Part shown: positions 16,248 to 24,050 of the stretch, in pieces | Layout: each line of letters starts with the position of its first letter | Position numbering within the stretch: the first letter of the stretch is position 1 | DNA from: Streptomyces sp. 378 | GTDB lineage: Bacteria; Actinomycetota; Actinomycetes; Streptomycetales; Streptomycetaceae | Length of the DNA: 64,000 bases | Direction: 5' to 3' | Assembly: GCF_030124145.1 (NCBI RefSeq) | Contig: NZ_JASKMS010000011.1 | Span: 62,001 to 126,000 of the forward strand | Made by a program: the position numbers and the translations under genes | The notes under the pieces: model-generated | Told to the model about the DNA's origin: nothing | What the model saw: the letters and a program-made list of their open reading frames with translations, nothing else | Database searches by the model: none

Positions 16248-16661
16248 ATGTCTGTTCACCTACGTATGCGTGAGGCCCTGCCGGAAGCGATGCGGGCCCG
16301 GGACAAGGTTGCCGTGAGCGCCCTGCGCGGCACGCTGTCCGCACTGGACAACGCCGAGGCGGTGCCGGTGGACGCGACCGCGTCCCGCGCCGGCGCTCTG
16401 GAGGCCTCGCCGGTCGGCGCGGGCGCCACGGAGGCGGCCCGGCGGGAGCTCAGCGAGCGGGAGACGGTGGCCGTCGTACGTGCCGAGGCCGCCGAACGGC
16501 TGGAAGCGGCAGCGCAGTTGACCGCACCCGCGCATGCGGCCCGGGCCGAACGGCTGCGGGCGGAGGCGGCGGTACTGCTGCGGTTCCTCGACGGCTCCGA
16601 AGGCGGCGGCACGGCCGCCGGCACAGCGGCCGACGCGCGAGACGGCGCGGAAAGCACCTAG
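16248..16661 (+). CDS. GatB/YqeY-like domain protein
   Basis: A 137-residue protein: MSVHLRMREALPEAMRARDKVAVSALRGTLSALDNAEAVPVD, then EAARRELSERETVAVVRAEAAERLEAAAQLTAPAHAARAERLRAEAAVLLRFL. The first part, with AMRARDK.AVSALRG..SAL, is the YqeY signature also found at the C-terminus of the GatB amidotransferase subunit, where it binds the tRNA acceptor. Stand-alone YqeY proteins are of uncertain function. This copy has a long Ala/Glu-rich second half. It stands alone on its strand, 121 bp after the F420 enzyme. Confidence 0.82.
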   Translation: MSVHLRMREALPEAMRARDKVAVSALRGTLSALDNAEAVPVDATASRAGALEASPVGAGATEAARRELSERETVAVVRAEAAERLEAAAQLTAPAHAARAERLRAEAAVLLRFLDGSEGGGTAAGTAADARDGAEST

Positions 16662-17089
16662 CGGACCGGCGGGCAAGCGGCGGACGAGAGCCGCCGGCCT
16701 GCGGGCCGCCAGAACGCCCGCTCCCGCGGTGAGGGCCGCGCCCCTCCAGCCGCGATGCCGCGGGAGCCACTGCCGCGGGCCGTGGTCGGCGGATTCGTCG
16801 TCGAAGCGGCTGTGGGCGCCGAAGTCCCGCCCGTGCGGCCCGTCCGCGGTCATCAGAGGTTCACCGGCCCTCGGTGCGGCCCGTCAGCCGGTGACCAGAG
16901 GTTCGCCGGCCCTCGGTGCGGCCCTCCTCCCGCTGAGCGTCGATCTGGTGCCCGCGGGCGAGCGCAGGGCGACTTCGTCGCCGCGGGCGGCGAAGGCCCG
17001 GACCGTGGCTCATCCGACTACGCTGCCGGACCACTCACCACGACCACCCGGCCATGCCGGTGCGACGGTCCGGTCCAGCGCACCCGGCA
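16662..17089. other. Gene-free stretch with an imperfect direct repeat
   Basis: There are 428 bp between two genes in which I see no convincing coding frame. Frames open here on both strands are Arg/Pro/Gly-rich shadows. It contains a 29-bp direct repeat described separately and no clear terminator hairpin. It may hold the 3' untranslated regions of the convergent YqeY-like and holin-like genes. Confidence 0.5.
16854..16924. repeat. 29-bp imperfect direct repeat, 42-bp period
   Basis: CAGAGGTTC(A/G)CCGGCCCTCGG with TGCGGCCC occurs at 16854-16882 and again at 16896-16924 with one mismatch. The copies are separated by 13 bp. Both lie in the gene-free stretch. A local duplication is the simplest reading. 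Confidence 0.85.
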
Positions 17090-17569
17090 TCACACCCCGC
17101 GGTGGGGTACGTCCGGGGCGGCCGCCGGTCGCGGGGGCACGGTGCCCGGGGCGGCCGTCCCGCCGGACGGGGCCGGTGGCACGGGCGGATACGGCATGCC
17201 GCCGACGGCCCCGGCGGCGGTCCGGCGGGCGTCGTCCCCGCCCGTCGCCACCCCGGCCGCGTGCCCCCGACCCGACCGGGACGGCCGGGCCATGCCGCGC
17301 AGCACATAGGCCAGCGCGCCCAGGATCACGGCGGTGATCAGCGCGGCGGCCCAGTCGGGCAGGGCGAGGGCGAGGGTCAGCCCCACGGCGAGCGCGAGAG
17401 CCGCGCCCGCGTAGAGGGCGAGGGCGCCGGACGCGGCGTACAGCGCTGCCTTGCGGCGCTGCTTGCGTGTCTGCTCGCGCAGTTCCTCCCGTACGCTCTC
17501 GCGCGCCACCTGTGCCAGCTCGTCGACCAGGTGCTTGTCCAGATGCTCCAGGTGAGCCAACGGCTTCAT
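17090..17569 (-). CDS. Phage-holin-family (Phage_holin_3_6-like) membrane protein
   Basis: A 159-residue protein. Residues 1-42 form a charged helix (LEHLDKHLVDELAQVARESVREELREQTRKQRRK). Two adjacent hydrophobic segments follow at about 43-69 (ALYAASGALALYAGAALALAVGLTLALAL) and 73-91 (WAAALITAVILGALAYVL). The remaining 65 residues are a Pro/Gly/Ala tail. This is the plan of the actinobacterial holin superfamily III proteins (Phage_holin_3_6), which are chromosomal genes of unknown role and not necessarily phage-derived. The ATG is at 17567-17569; it diverges from the VOC gene with only 48 bp between the two starts. Confidence 0.8.
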   Translation of the reverse strand: MKPLAHLEHLDKHLVDELAQVARESVREELREQTRKQRRKAALYAASGALALYAGAALALAVGLTLALALPDWAAALITAVILGALAYVLRGMARPSRSGRGHAAGVATGGDDARRTAAGAVGGMPYPPVPPAPSGGTAAPGTVPPRPAAAPDVPHRGV

Positions 17570-17617
17570 ACCCGGCCGGGTACCCTCGCCCCCCTGCGCG
17601 TAACTAGGCTCGGTGGC

Positions 17618-17965
17618 ATGGAGATTCTGGGTGCCACACTGCGCGTCTGCGTCGACGACCTCGAGACCGCGATCCCCTTCTACGAGCGGCTGGCGGGCGG
17701 CAGAGCCCAGCGCTTCGAACGGGGCGGTGTCCAGGTGGCGGCGATCGGCTGCTTCCTGCTGATGAGCGGTCCCCCGGCCGAACTGGAGGTGCTGCGCAAG
17801 GTCGCCGCGACGATCGCCGTGACGGATGTCGAGGAGACCCACAAGGTGCTGACCGACCTGGGGGCCCACATCGTCGCGGGCCCGATCGCCTCGCCCGCGG
17901 GCCGCAACCTGATCGCCCTGCATCCGGACGGGTCGGTCTACGAGTACGTGGACCGCCGGGCGTAG
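17618..17965 (+). CDS. VOC-family (glyoxalase-like) protein
   Basis: A 115-residue single-fold protein of the vicinal oxygen chelate superfamily: GATLRVCVDDLETAIPFYERLAGG, GVQVAAIGCFLLMSG, VAATIAVTDVEETHKVLTDLGAHIVAGPIASPAGRNLIALHPDGSVYEYVDRR. The two beta-alpha-beta-beta-beta repeats are visible. Typical metal ligands (His/Glu) are only partly present, with a possible His at residue 102 and Glu at 109. The substrate could be a small-molecule antibiotic, a dioxygenase substrate, or nothing catalytic. It starts 48 bp from the divergent holin-like gene. Confidence 0.82.
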   Translation: MEILGATLRVCVDDLETAIPFYERLAGGRAQRFERGGVQVAAIGCFLLMSGPPAELEVLRKVAATIAVTDVEETHKVLTDLGAHIVAGPIASPAGRNLIALHPDGSVYEYVDRRA

Positions 17966-17979
17966 GCGCCGCCCGGGGC

Positions 17980-18540
17980 TCAGCGCGGCCCCTGCCGGGT
18001 GACCATCTCGGTGGTGATCGCCCAGCGTTGGTGATCGCGCCAGGCCCCGTCGACGAAGAGCATCTTCGGCGAGAAGCCCTCCAGACGGAACCCGCAGCGG
18101 CGGGCCAGGGCGATCGACGCGGCGTTGCCCGGCTGGACGTTGATCTCCAGCCGGTGCAGCCGCATCGGGCCGAACGCGTACCGCACGACGAGGTCCAGCC
18201 CTTCGCGCATCAGCCCACGCCCCGCGGCGTGCGCGAAGGCGCCGTAGCCCAGTGCCCCGGACTGGAAGCCGCCCTCGACGATGTTGTTGATGTTGATGAA
18301 CCCGCCGATGGCTCCGTCGCTCTTCTCGCACACCAGGAACCCGGCCTTGGACCGGTCCTCGATCAGCCGGCCGGCGTAGGCGGTGTAGGCCTGCGTGGTG
18401 GTGGGCGGGAAGAGCCACGGGCGGTGCAGGTCCTTGCTCTCCCGGGCGCGGGCGGTGAACTCGGCGCCGTCCTCGTAGGTGAAGGGGCGTACGACCACCC
18501 GGGGGCCCTCGGCGAGGTGGCGGGATGTGTGGTGCGGCAC
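17980..18540 (-). CDS. GNAT N-acetyltransferase (RimJ/RimL-like)
   Basis: A 186-residue acetyltransferase. The N-terminal GPRVVVRPFTYEDGAEFTARARESKDLHRPWLFPP resembles RimJ/RimL ribosomal-protein acetyltransferases (Acetyltransf_3). FLVCEKSDGAIGGFININNIVEGGFQSGALGYGAFAHAAGRGLMREGLDLVVRYAFGPMRLHRLEINVQPGNAASIALARRCGF contains the acetyl-CoA loop (GRGLM) and the conserved RLEINVQPGN.ASI.L..R.GF end. Start GTG at 18538-18540. The protein substrate is not predictable. Confidence 0.88.
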   Translation of the reverse strand: MPHHTSRHLAEGPRVVVRPFTYEDGAEFTARARESKDLHRPWLFPPTTTQAYTAYAGRLIEDRSKAGFLVCEKSDGAIGGFININNIVEGGFQSGALGYGAFAHAAGRGLMREGLDLVVRYAFGPMRLHRLEINVQPGNAASIALARRCGFRLEGFSPKMLFVDGAWRDHQRWAITTEMVTRQGPR

Positions 18541-18571
18541 CCTGCCACGGTAACCGCGCCGCCGGGGTCCT

Positions 18572-18866
18572 TCAGGGCCCGACGACCGGCAGCCGGAGCG
18601 TCCCGGTGTCGCGCGGCCCGCTGACGACGGTGACCGGTTTGATCCCCCGGTTGCCGAAGTACGCGTCGTCGCTCGCCGCGATCACGGTAGGTGCCCGTCG
18701 TGTTCGACTTCGCGTTCGCGGGCGGGGTGAGGGCGAGGGGCACGGCCAGCGCGGCGCCCAGAGCCAGAGCGAGGGGGCGCGGGATCTGGGCACGCGTCGG
18801 GACACACGGACCTCCACGGGAGGGGACACCTGGATACCGACCAGTAGGTACTAATTCGGTTGTCAT
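18572..18866 (-). pseudogene. Broken small secreted protein (apparent frameshift after the signal peptide)
   Basis: One minus-strand frame, from ATG 18864-18866, encodes a good signal peptide (RPLALALGAALAVPLALTPPANA). It becomes Arg-rich nonsense right after the cleavage site. From there another frame gives a plausible short mature chain (TVIAASDDAYFGNRG, IKPVTVVSGPRDTGTLRLPVVGP) ending at 18572. Joining them needs one frameshift near the codons for NTTGT. The family is not recognisable. Alternatively the gene is intact from a start I misjudge and the similarity to a mature chain is chance. Confidence 0.4.
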
Positions 18867-18938
18867 GGTGTGACGCGTGTCAGCAGCCGTCAATCACCGA
18901 AACGGGGGTTTCTTGACAGGATTTCAGGAGCGATCCGC

Positions 18939-19871
18939 TCAGCTCAGGGCCGGCTCGTCGAGCGTCAACGTGGCTGCCCCGGCGTCCAGTTCGGCCCGCA
19001 CCCCGAAGGGCATCGTCAGCGCGCCCGGTCCGTGCCCGAACCCGAACTCCTCCACGACCGGGACACCCAGCCCCCCGAGCCGGTCGGCCAGAACCGCGCG
19101 CAGCTCTTCGTAGGGGCCGCACCCCTCCCAGGACCCGAGCGCGATCCCGGCGACGCCGTCGAGCCAGCCGCTGCGCAGGAGTTGGGTCAGGTACCGGTCC
19201 AGGCGGTAAGGGCTCTCGCCGACGTCCTCCATCAGCAGCAGCCCGCCCCGCGCCCCGGCAGGGGCGTGCGGGGTGCCGAGGTCGCTCGCGAGCAGGCTCA
19301 GGCAGCCGCCCAGGGTCACGCCCCGCGCCCGGCCCGGGACCAGAGCGGTGCCGCCCGGGGGTGTGGCCGTGACGGTCCGCACCGACTCGGGAGCGAAGAG
19401 GGTGGCCCGCAGATGTTCCTGGGCCCGGGCGTTCTTGAGGAAGTCCACGCCGGCGGCCGCGGGTCCGTACAGGGTGACCAGGCCCAGGCGGGTGGCGAAA
19501 GCCTGGTGCAGGACAGTGATGTCGCTGAACCCGGCGAGCACCTTCGGGCCGGCCGCCCGCATCGCCGCCCAGTCGAGCAGGTCGACCATGCGCTGCGCCC
19601 CGTATCCGCCCCGGGCGCACAGCACGGCCGCGACGGACGGATCGCACCAGGCGTTCTGCAGGTCGGCGGCCCGCTGCGCGTCCGTACCGGCGAGGTAGCC
19701 CAACTGCCTGTGTCGGCCCAGCACCTGGGGTGTCACGACCGGATCGAGGTCCCAGCCGCGCAGGATGTCGAGCCCGGCCTGCAGCCGCTCCTCGGGCACG
19801 GGCCCGCTCGGCGCGACGACGGCGACCCGGGCACCGGGGGCGAGCCGGGGCGGTCGTACCAACGGGTTCAC
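18939..19871 (-). CDS. LD-carboxypeptidase, peptidase family S66
   Basis: A 310-residue S66 peptidase. It has LAPGARVAVVAPSGPVPEERLQAGL, AVLCARGGYGAQRMVDLLDW, the GFSDITVLHQAF box with the catalytic Ser, the Glu-bearing LLLMEDVGESPYRLDRYLTQL, and a C-terminal GFGHGPGALTMPFGVRAEL with the catalytic His. These enzymes cleave the L,D bond between meso-DAP or Lys and the terminal D-Ala of tetrapeptide muropeptides during wall recycling. It has no signal peptide, so it is cytoplasmic. The GTG start (19869-19871) overlaps the S9 peptidase stop by 4 nt. It is last in a four-peptidase operon. Confidence 0.92.
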   Translation of the reverse strand: MNPLVRPPRLAPGARVAVVAPSGPVPEERLQAGLDILRGWDLDPVVTPQVLGRHRQLGYLAGTDAQRAADLQNAWCDPSVAAVLCARGGYGAQRMVDLLDWAAMRAAGPKVLAGFSDITVLHQAFATRLGLVTLYGPAAAGVDFLKNARAQEHLRATLFAPESVRTVTATPPGGTALVPGRARGVTLGGCLSLLASDLGTPHAPAGARGGLLLMEDVGESPYRLDRYLTQLLRSGWLDGVAGIALGSWEGCGPYEELRAVLADRLGGLGVPVVEEFGFGHGPGALTMPFGVRAELDAGAATLTLDEPALS

Positions 19872-21832
19872 TCGGCGAGCTCCAGGGTCGGGATACCGGG
19901 CGGATCCAGGCGGAACGCCTGGGCGTACAAGGACAGTTCGGCCTCCAGGGCGCGCACCATGGTCTCGGCCTTCCGGAAGCCGTGCCCCTCTCCCTCGAAG
20001 GCGAGATACGCGTGCGGCACCTTCCGGCCCGCCAGCCGGGCCAGGAAGCGCTCGCACTGGGCGGGCGGGCAGATCACGTCGTCCAGGCCCTGGAGCAGCA
20101 GGAACGGCACGGTGAGCCGGTCGGCGTGAGCGGCGGGCGAGCGCTGCGCATACCGGGCGGGCACGTCGGCGAGCCGCCCGATCAGGCTCTCCAGGTACCG
20201 CGACTCGAAGTCGTGGGTCTCCCCCGTGCCCCAGCCGGCGAGGTCCAGGATGGGGTACTTGATCGTGCCGCAGGCGTAGACGTCGGTGGTGGTGAGCGAG
20301 GCGGCCGCGGTCCAGCCGCCCGCGCTGCCGCCCCGGACGGCGAGCCGGGCGCGGTCGGCGGTGCCCTCGTCGGCGAGGGCGAGGGCGACGGCGGCGCAGT
20401 CCTCGACGTCGACCACGCCCCACTGCTCGCGCAGCCGCTCGCGGTACGGGCGGCCGTATCCCGTGGAGCCGCCGTAGTCGACCTCGGCGACTCCGATGCC
20501 GCGCGAGGTGAAGTAGGCGATCTCCAGGTCCAGCACGAGCGGCGCGCGGCCGGTGGGCCCGCCGTGCGCCCAGATGACGTAGGGCGGCAGTTCGTCGCCG
20601 GGCGCGACGCAGCCGGGATGGTGCGGCGGGTAGATGTGGGCGTGGATGTCGCGTCCGTCGGGGCCGGTGAAGGTGCGGATCTGCGGCTCGGGGTAGTACG
20701 CGGGATCCACGGCGTCGTCGTGCTCGGCGCCGACGACCCGGGCCCGGCCTGTGCGGGCGTCCAGTTCGACGACCTCGTAGTCGCTGCGCGGGCTGGCGGC
20801 GACGGCGACGACCTGTTCACCGTGTGCGGCCAGGGTGGGGGCGAACTCGGTCCAGGGCCCGGCCGCGTCGACGACCTCGCTCGTCTCGGGGTCCAGGATG
20901 CCGAGGGCGGTGGTGCCCCGGCCGTGCACGACGGCGATCAGACCGCTCTCCAGCGGCGTGAACCATCTCGACCCGAGCTTCCACAGCGCCCCGCCGAACT
21001 CCTCCTCGCGGGGGCACAGCGGCTCGCCGTCCAGGTAGAGGTTCCACCAGCCGGTGCGGTCGCTCGCGTGCAGCAGGCGGCCGTCATGGGTCCAGTCGGC
21101 CTGGGCGATCGACTCGCCGGGACCGCCGGCCACGGCCCGGGCGCCGCGCAGGGTGCCGTCAGGGGCGACGTCGGCGAGGAGCAGTTCGGTGCCGTCCCAG
21201 GGCATGCGGGGATGGTCCCAGGCGAGCCAGGCGGCCCGCCGCCCGTCGGGTGAGAGCTTCGGCCCGGTGACGAACCGGTGCCGGGCGTCGGTGAGTTCGC
21301 GTACGGCGTCCCGGTCGCGGGCCGCGGAGCCGTCCAGCGGGACGGCGGCCAGGACGCGGCGCACGTCGGTGGGCCCCTCGCCGGTGAACTCCTCCAGCAC
21401 GCACCACACTTCGCCCCGTTCGGGCAGCGGCAGCGGTTCGGCCCAGCGCAGACCGCCGCCCACCGGGGAGACGGGTGTCAGCGGGCGCGGCTCGCCTCCC
21501 GGCTCCCAGCGGTACAGCCGCTGGTCGGCGAAGTTCACGAACAGCACCAAGGGCCCGGCCTCACCCGCGACGGCGGCCCAGGGGTGCCCGCCGTACTCGA
21601 TGACCCGGCTGCGCACGTTCCACGGCGCGGGCAGCAGCGACTCCTCCCGGCCGTCGGTGTGCCGCCGCACCAGGGTGCGCCGACCGCCCTCGGCGGGGCG
21701 CGGCTCGGTCCACCACACCTCCTCGCCGACGAAGCCCACGTACTCCGGGTGCCCGTCGTGGGCGGCGGCCAGGGCCGCGTCGATGGGTGAGGGCCACGCC
21801 CCGTAGGCCAGCGTCCGCACCGTCTCCCCCAT
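19868..21832 (-). CDS. S9 family prolyl oligopeptidase-like peptidase
   Basis: A 654-residue protein with an N-terminal beta-propeller (about 1-390; repeated SPDGRRAAWLAWDHPRMPWDGTELLLAD-type blades) and a C-terminal alpha/beta hydrolase. The catalytic Ser is in RLAVRGGSAGGWTAAA. LLLQGLDDVICPPAQCERFL carries the Asp, and LAFEGEGHGFRK the His. The length and order fit the acyl-peptide hydrolase/dipeptidyl aminopeptidase group. No signal peptide is visible. The ATG at 21830-21832 sits 4 nt after the M20 stop, but GGAG is then too close; a GTG at 21818-21820 is an alternative start four codons in. Confidence 0.9.
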   Translation of the reverse strand: MGETVRTLAYGAWPSPIDAALAAAHDGHPEYVGFVGEEVWWTEPRPAEGGRRTLVRRHTDGREESLLPAPWNVRSRVIEYGGHPWAAVAGEAGPLVLFVNFADQRLYRWEPGGEPRPLTPVSPVGGGLRWAEPLPLPERGEVWCVLEEFTGEGPTDVRRVLAAVPLDGSAARDRDAVRELTDARHRFVTGPKLSPDGRRAAWLAWDHPRMPWDGTELLLADVAPDGTLRGARAVAGGPGESIAQADWTHDGRLLHASDRTGWWNLYLDGEPLCPREEEFGGALWKLGSRWFTPLESGLIAVVHGRGTTALGILDPETSEVVDAAGPWTEFAPTLAAHGEQVVAVAASPRSDYEVVELDARTGRARVVGAEHDDAVDPAYYPEPQIRTFTGPDGRDIHAHIYPPHHPGCVAPGDELPPYVIWAHGGPTGRAPLVLDLEIAYFTSRGIGVAEVDYGGSTGYGRPYRERLREQWGVVDVEDCAAVALALADEGTADRARLAVRGGSAGGWTAAASLTTTDVYACGTIKYPILDLAGWGTGETHDFESRYLESLIGRLADVPARYAQRSPAAHADRLTVPFLLLQGLDDVICPPAQCERFLARLAGRKVPHAYLAFEGEGHGFRKAETMVRALEAELSLYAQAFRLDPPGIPTLELAE

Positions 21833-21836
21833 TCTC

Positions 21837-23150
21837 CTAGGCCGTCCGCAGGAACCGGTCGAGTACGCGGACACCGAAGTGCAGCGCCTCGACCGGTACC
21901 CGCTCGTCGACCCCGTGGAACATGGCCGCGTAGTCGTAGCCGTCCGGCAGTTTCAGCGGGGTGAAGCCGTAGCCGGTGATGCCGAGGCGGGAGAACTGCT
22001 TGGCGTCGGTGCCGCCGGGCATGCAGAACGGCACCACGTGCCCCTCGGGCGCGAACTCCTCGACGGCGGCGCGCATGCCGGCGAAGGTCGCGCAGTGCAC
22101 CGGCGACTCCAGGGCGACCTCCCGGTGGTGGAACTCCCAGTCCACGTGCGGCCCCGTGAGCCGGTCGAGGGTGCTGCGGAACTCCTCCTCGCCGCCGGGC
22201 AGGTACCGGCCGTCCACGTGGGCCACGGCCTCGACGGGAACGACGTTGATCTTGTAACCGGCGTCCAGCATCGTCGGGTTGGCGCTGTTGCGGAGGGTCG
22301 GCTCGACGAGTTTCGCGGCCGGGCCGAGCTTCTCCAGCAGCGCGTCCACATCGGTGAGGTCGGTCTCGACGCCGTAGAGCACGGCGAGTTCGGTGAGCGC
22401 GGCGCGCACGGTCGGGGTGAGCCGGAGCGGCCACTCGTGCGCGCCGATCCGCGCGATCGCGCCCGCGAGGCGGGTCACGGCGTTGTCCCGGTTCACCTTG
22501 GATCCGTGCCCGGTGCGTCCGCGGGCGGTGAGCTTGAGCCAGGCGGTGCCGCGTTCCCCGGCCGCGATGGGGTAGATCTGCCGTCCGTCACCGTCGTGGA
22601 AGGTGAAGGCGCCCGATTCGCTGATGCCTTCGGTGCAGCCCTCGAACAAGCCGGGGTGCCGGTCGGCGAGGAACCCGGCGCCGTCCGCGGCGCTGGCCTC
22701 CTCGTCGGCGGTGAACGCGATGACGATGTCCCGGCGGGGCCGGACGCCCTGCCGTGCCCAGCCGCGCACGACGGCCAGGATCATCGCGTCCATGTTCTTC
22801 ATGTCGACGGCGCCGCGCCCCCAGACGACCCCGTCGCGGATCTCCCCGGAGAACGGGTGCACGCTCCAGTCGGCGGCCTGCGCGGGCACGACGTCCAGGT
22901 GGCCGTGGAGGAGCAGCGCCTCGGCCGAGGGGTCGGTGCCCTCGATCCGGGCGATGACGTTGGTCCGCCCCTTGGTGCGCTCCAGCAGGGCCGGTTCGAT
23001 GCCGGCCTCGGCGAGCCGTGCGGCGGCGTACTCGGCGGCGGGCCGCTCCCGGCAGTCCCCGCCGCCCCGGTTGGTGGTGTCGATCCGGATGAGGTCGGAC
23101 GTGAACGTCACGACCTCGTCCAGCGCGGGCCCGTCGGCCTGCTCAGCCAT
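21837..23150 (-). CDS. M20-family metallopeptidase
   Basis: A 437-residue zinc dipeptidase/deacylase of family M20. Metal and catalytic residues are visible: LLLHGHLDVVPAQ (His, Asp), WGRGAVDMKNMDAMILAV (bridging Asp), FTADEEASAADGAGF (catalytic Glu-Glu), and FCMPGGTDAKQFSRLGITGYGFTPL near the end (with His in FHGVDERV). The central lid domain has RGRTGHGSKVNRDNAVTRLAGAI. It releases amino acids from short peptides or acylated amino acids. ATG start 23148-23150; the upstream M55 gene overlaps it by 8 nt. Confidence 0.92.
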   Translation of the reverse strand: MAEQADGPALDEVVTFTSDLIRIDTTNRGGGDCRERPAAEYAAARLAEAGIEPALLERTKGRTNVIARIEGTDPSAEALLLHGHLDVVPAQAADWSVHPFSGEIRDGVVWGRGAVDMKNMDAMILAVVRGWARQGVRPRRDIVIAFTADEEASAADGAGFLADRHPGLFEGCTEGISESGAFTFHDGDGRQIYPIAAGERGTAWLKLTARGRTGHGSKVNRDNAVTRLAGAIARIGAHEWPLRLTPTVRAALTELAVLYGVETDLTDVDALLEKLGPAAKLVEPTLRNSANPTMLDAGYKINVVPVEAVAHVDGRYLPGGEEEFRSTLDRLTGPHVDWEFHHREVALESPVHCATFAGMRAAVEEFAPEGHVVPFCMPGGTDAKQFSRLGITGYGFTPLKLPDGYDYAAMFHGVDERVPVEALHFGVRVLDRFLRTA

Positions 23151-23976
23151 ACTGCTCCTCCACCGCGGCCGAGACGATCGTGGTGACCGCCTTGAAGGTG
23201 CGGATGCCCTCGTACATGGTCTCGCTCGTGTACGCCACCTTCCGCTCCGCGATGCGGTCCACGCCCGGCACGACGGTGGCGGCCATCGCCAGGTGCTCCG
23301 CGTCGAACTCCACGGCCACGGTGAACGGGCCGCCTCGCACGGGCTCGTGGCGCACCGCCAGCGCGGCCGCCTCCTTGGCCGCCGCCCGGATGTCGGCCGC
23401 CGTGCGGGCGGGAGTGCGGCACACCGCCGCGTAGCGCGACACGTGGTCCTTCACCGCGACCTTCAGCGCCTCGGGCGCGTACCCCAGCGCGTCCTCGCAG
23501 GCGACGTCGTCCCCGGTGACCAGCACGACGGGAACCCCGTACTCGGCGACGACCTGGGCATTGAGCAGCCCCTCGCTCGCCCGTACACCGTTCAGCCAGA
23601 CGCCCGTGATGGAGTTGGCGAGGTAGGTGTGCGCGAGGACGCCCTCCATGCCGGCGCCCGCGTGGTAGCCGACGAACGCGATGCCGTCGACGTCGCCGTG
23701 CTGCACGCCCTCGACCATGGACAGCGCCTTGTGCCGGCCGGTGAGCATCTGGGCGCGACCGTCGAGCCGCTCCAGCAGCAGGTTGCGCATCGTGGAGTGC
23801 GCCTCGTTGATGATCACCTCGTCGGCGCCGCCGTCGTAAAAGCCCCGTACGGCGGCGTCGACGTCGGAGGTGAACAGCGAGCGGCAGCGCTCCCACTGCG
23901 ACGCGCCCGGCATCACGTCGTCGGGCCAGGTGACGCCGGTGGCGCCCTCCATGTCGGCGCTGATGAGGATTCTCAT
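23143..23976 (-). CDS. M55 D-aminopeptidase (DppA-like)
   Basis: A 277-residue M55 peptidase: MRILISADMEGATGVTWPDDVMPGASQWERCRSLFTSDVDAAVRGFYDGGADEVIINEAHSTMRNLLLERL. The ISADMEGATGV start (zinc-binding Asp-x-Glu), the NEAHSTMRNL box, HKALSMVEG, FVGYHAGAG and THTYLANSI-like segments (AHTYLANSITGVWLNG) are family hallmarks. It removes D-amino acids from the N-terminus of peptides, such as those derived from peptidoglycan, as in Bacillus DppA. I took the internal ATG (23974-23976), where the conserved strand begins; a 13-residue longer frame exists. It is first in the peptidase operon. Confidence 0.92.
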   Translation of the reverse strand: MRILISADMEGATGVTWPDDVMPGASQWERCRSLFTSDVDAAVRGFYDGGADEVIINEAHSTMRNLLLERLDGRAQMLTGRHKALSMVEGVQHGDVDGIAFVGYHAGAGMEGVLAHTYLANSITGVWLNGVRASEGLLNAQVVAEYGVPVVLVTGDDVACEDALGYAPEALKVAVKDHVSRYAAVCRTPARTAADIRAAAKEAAALAVRHEPVRGGPFTVAVEFDAEHLAMAATVVPGVDRIAERKVAYTSETMYEGIRTFKAVTTIVSAAVEEQYG

Positions 23977-24050
23977 GACGAGCCGTCCAGGGCGGAGATC
24001 TTCATGGTTCGTCACGTTACGCGCTGTGGGCGGAACCGGCTACGAGGTGG

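Noticed and set aside
16260..17337. Several open frames across the 16.3-17.3 kb region
   Set aside because: Composition is that of high-G+C shadow frames; they overlap the YqeY-like or holin-like genes on the opposite strand and lack recognisable domains.
17090..17569. Holin-like gene as evidence of a prophage
   Set aside because: The actinobacterial Phage_holin_3_6 family is a common chromosomal family, and no phage genes are nearby.
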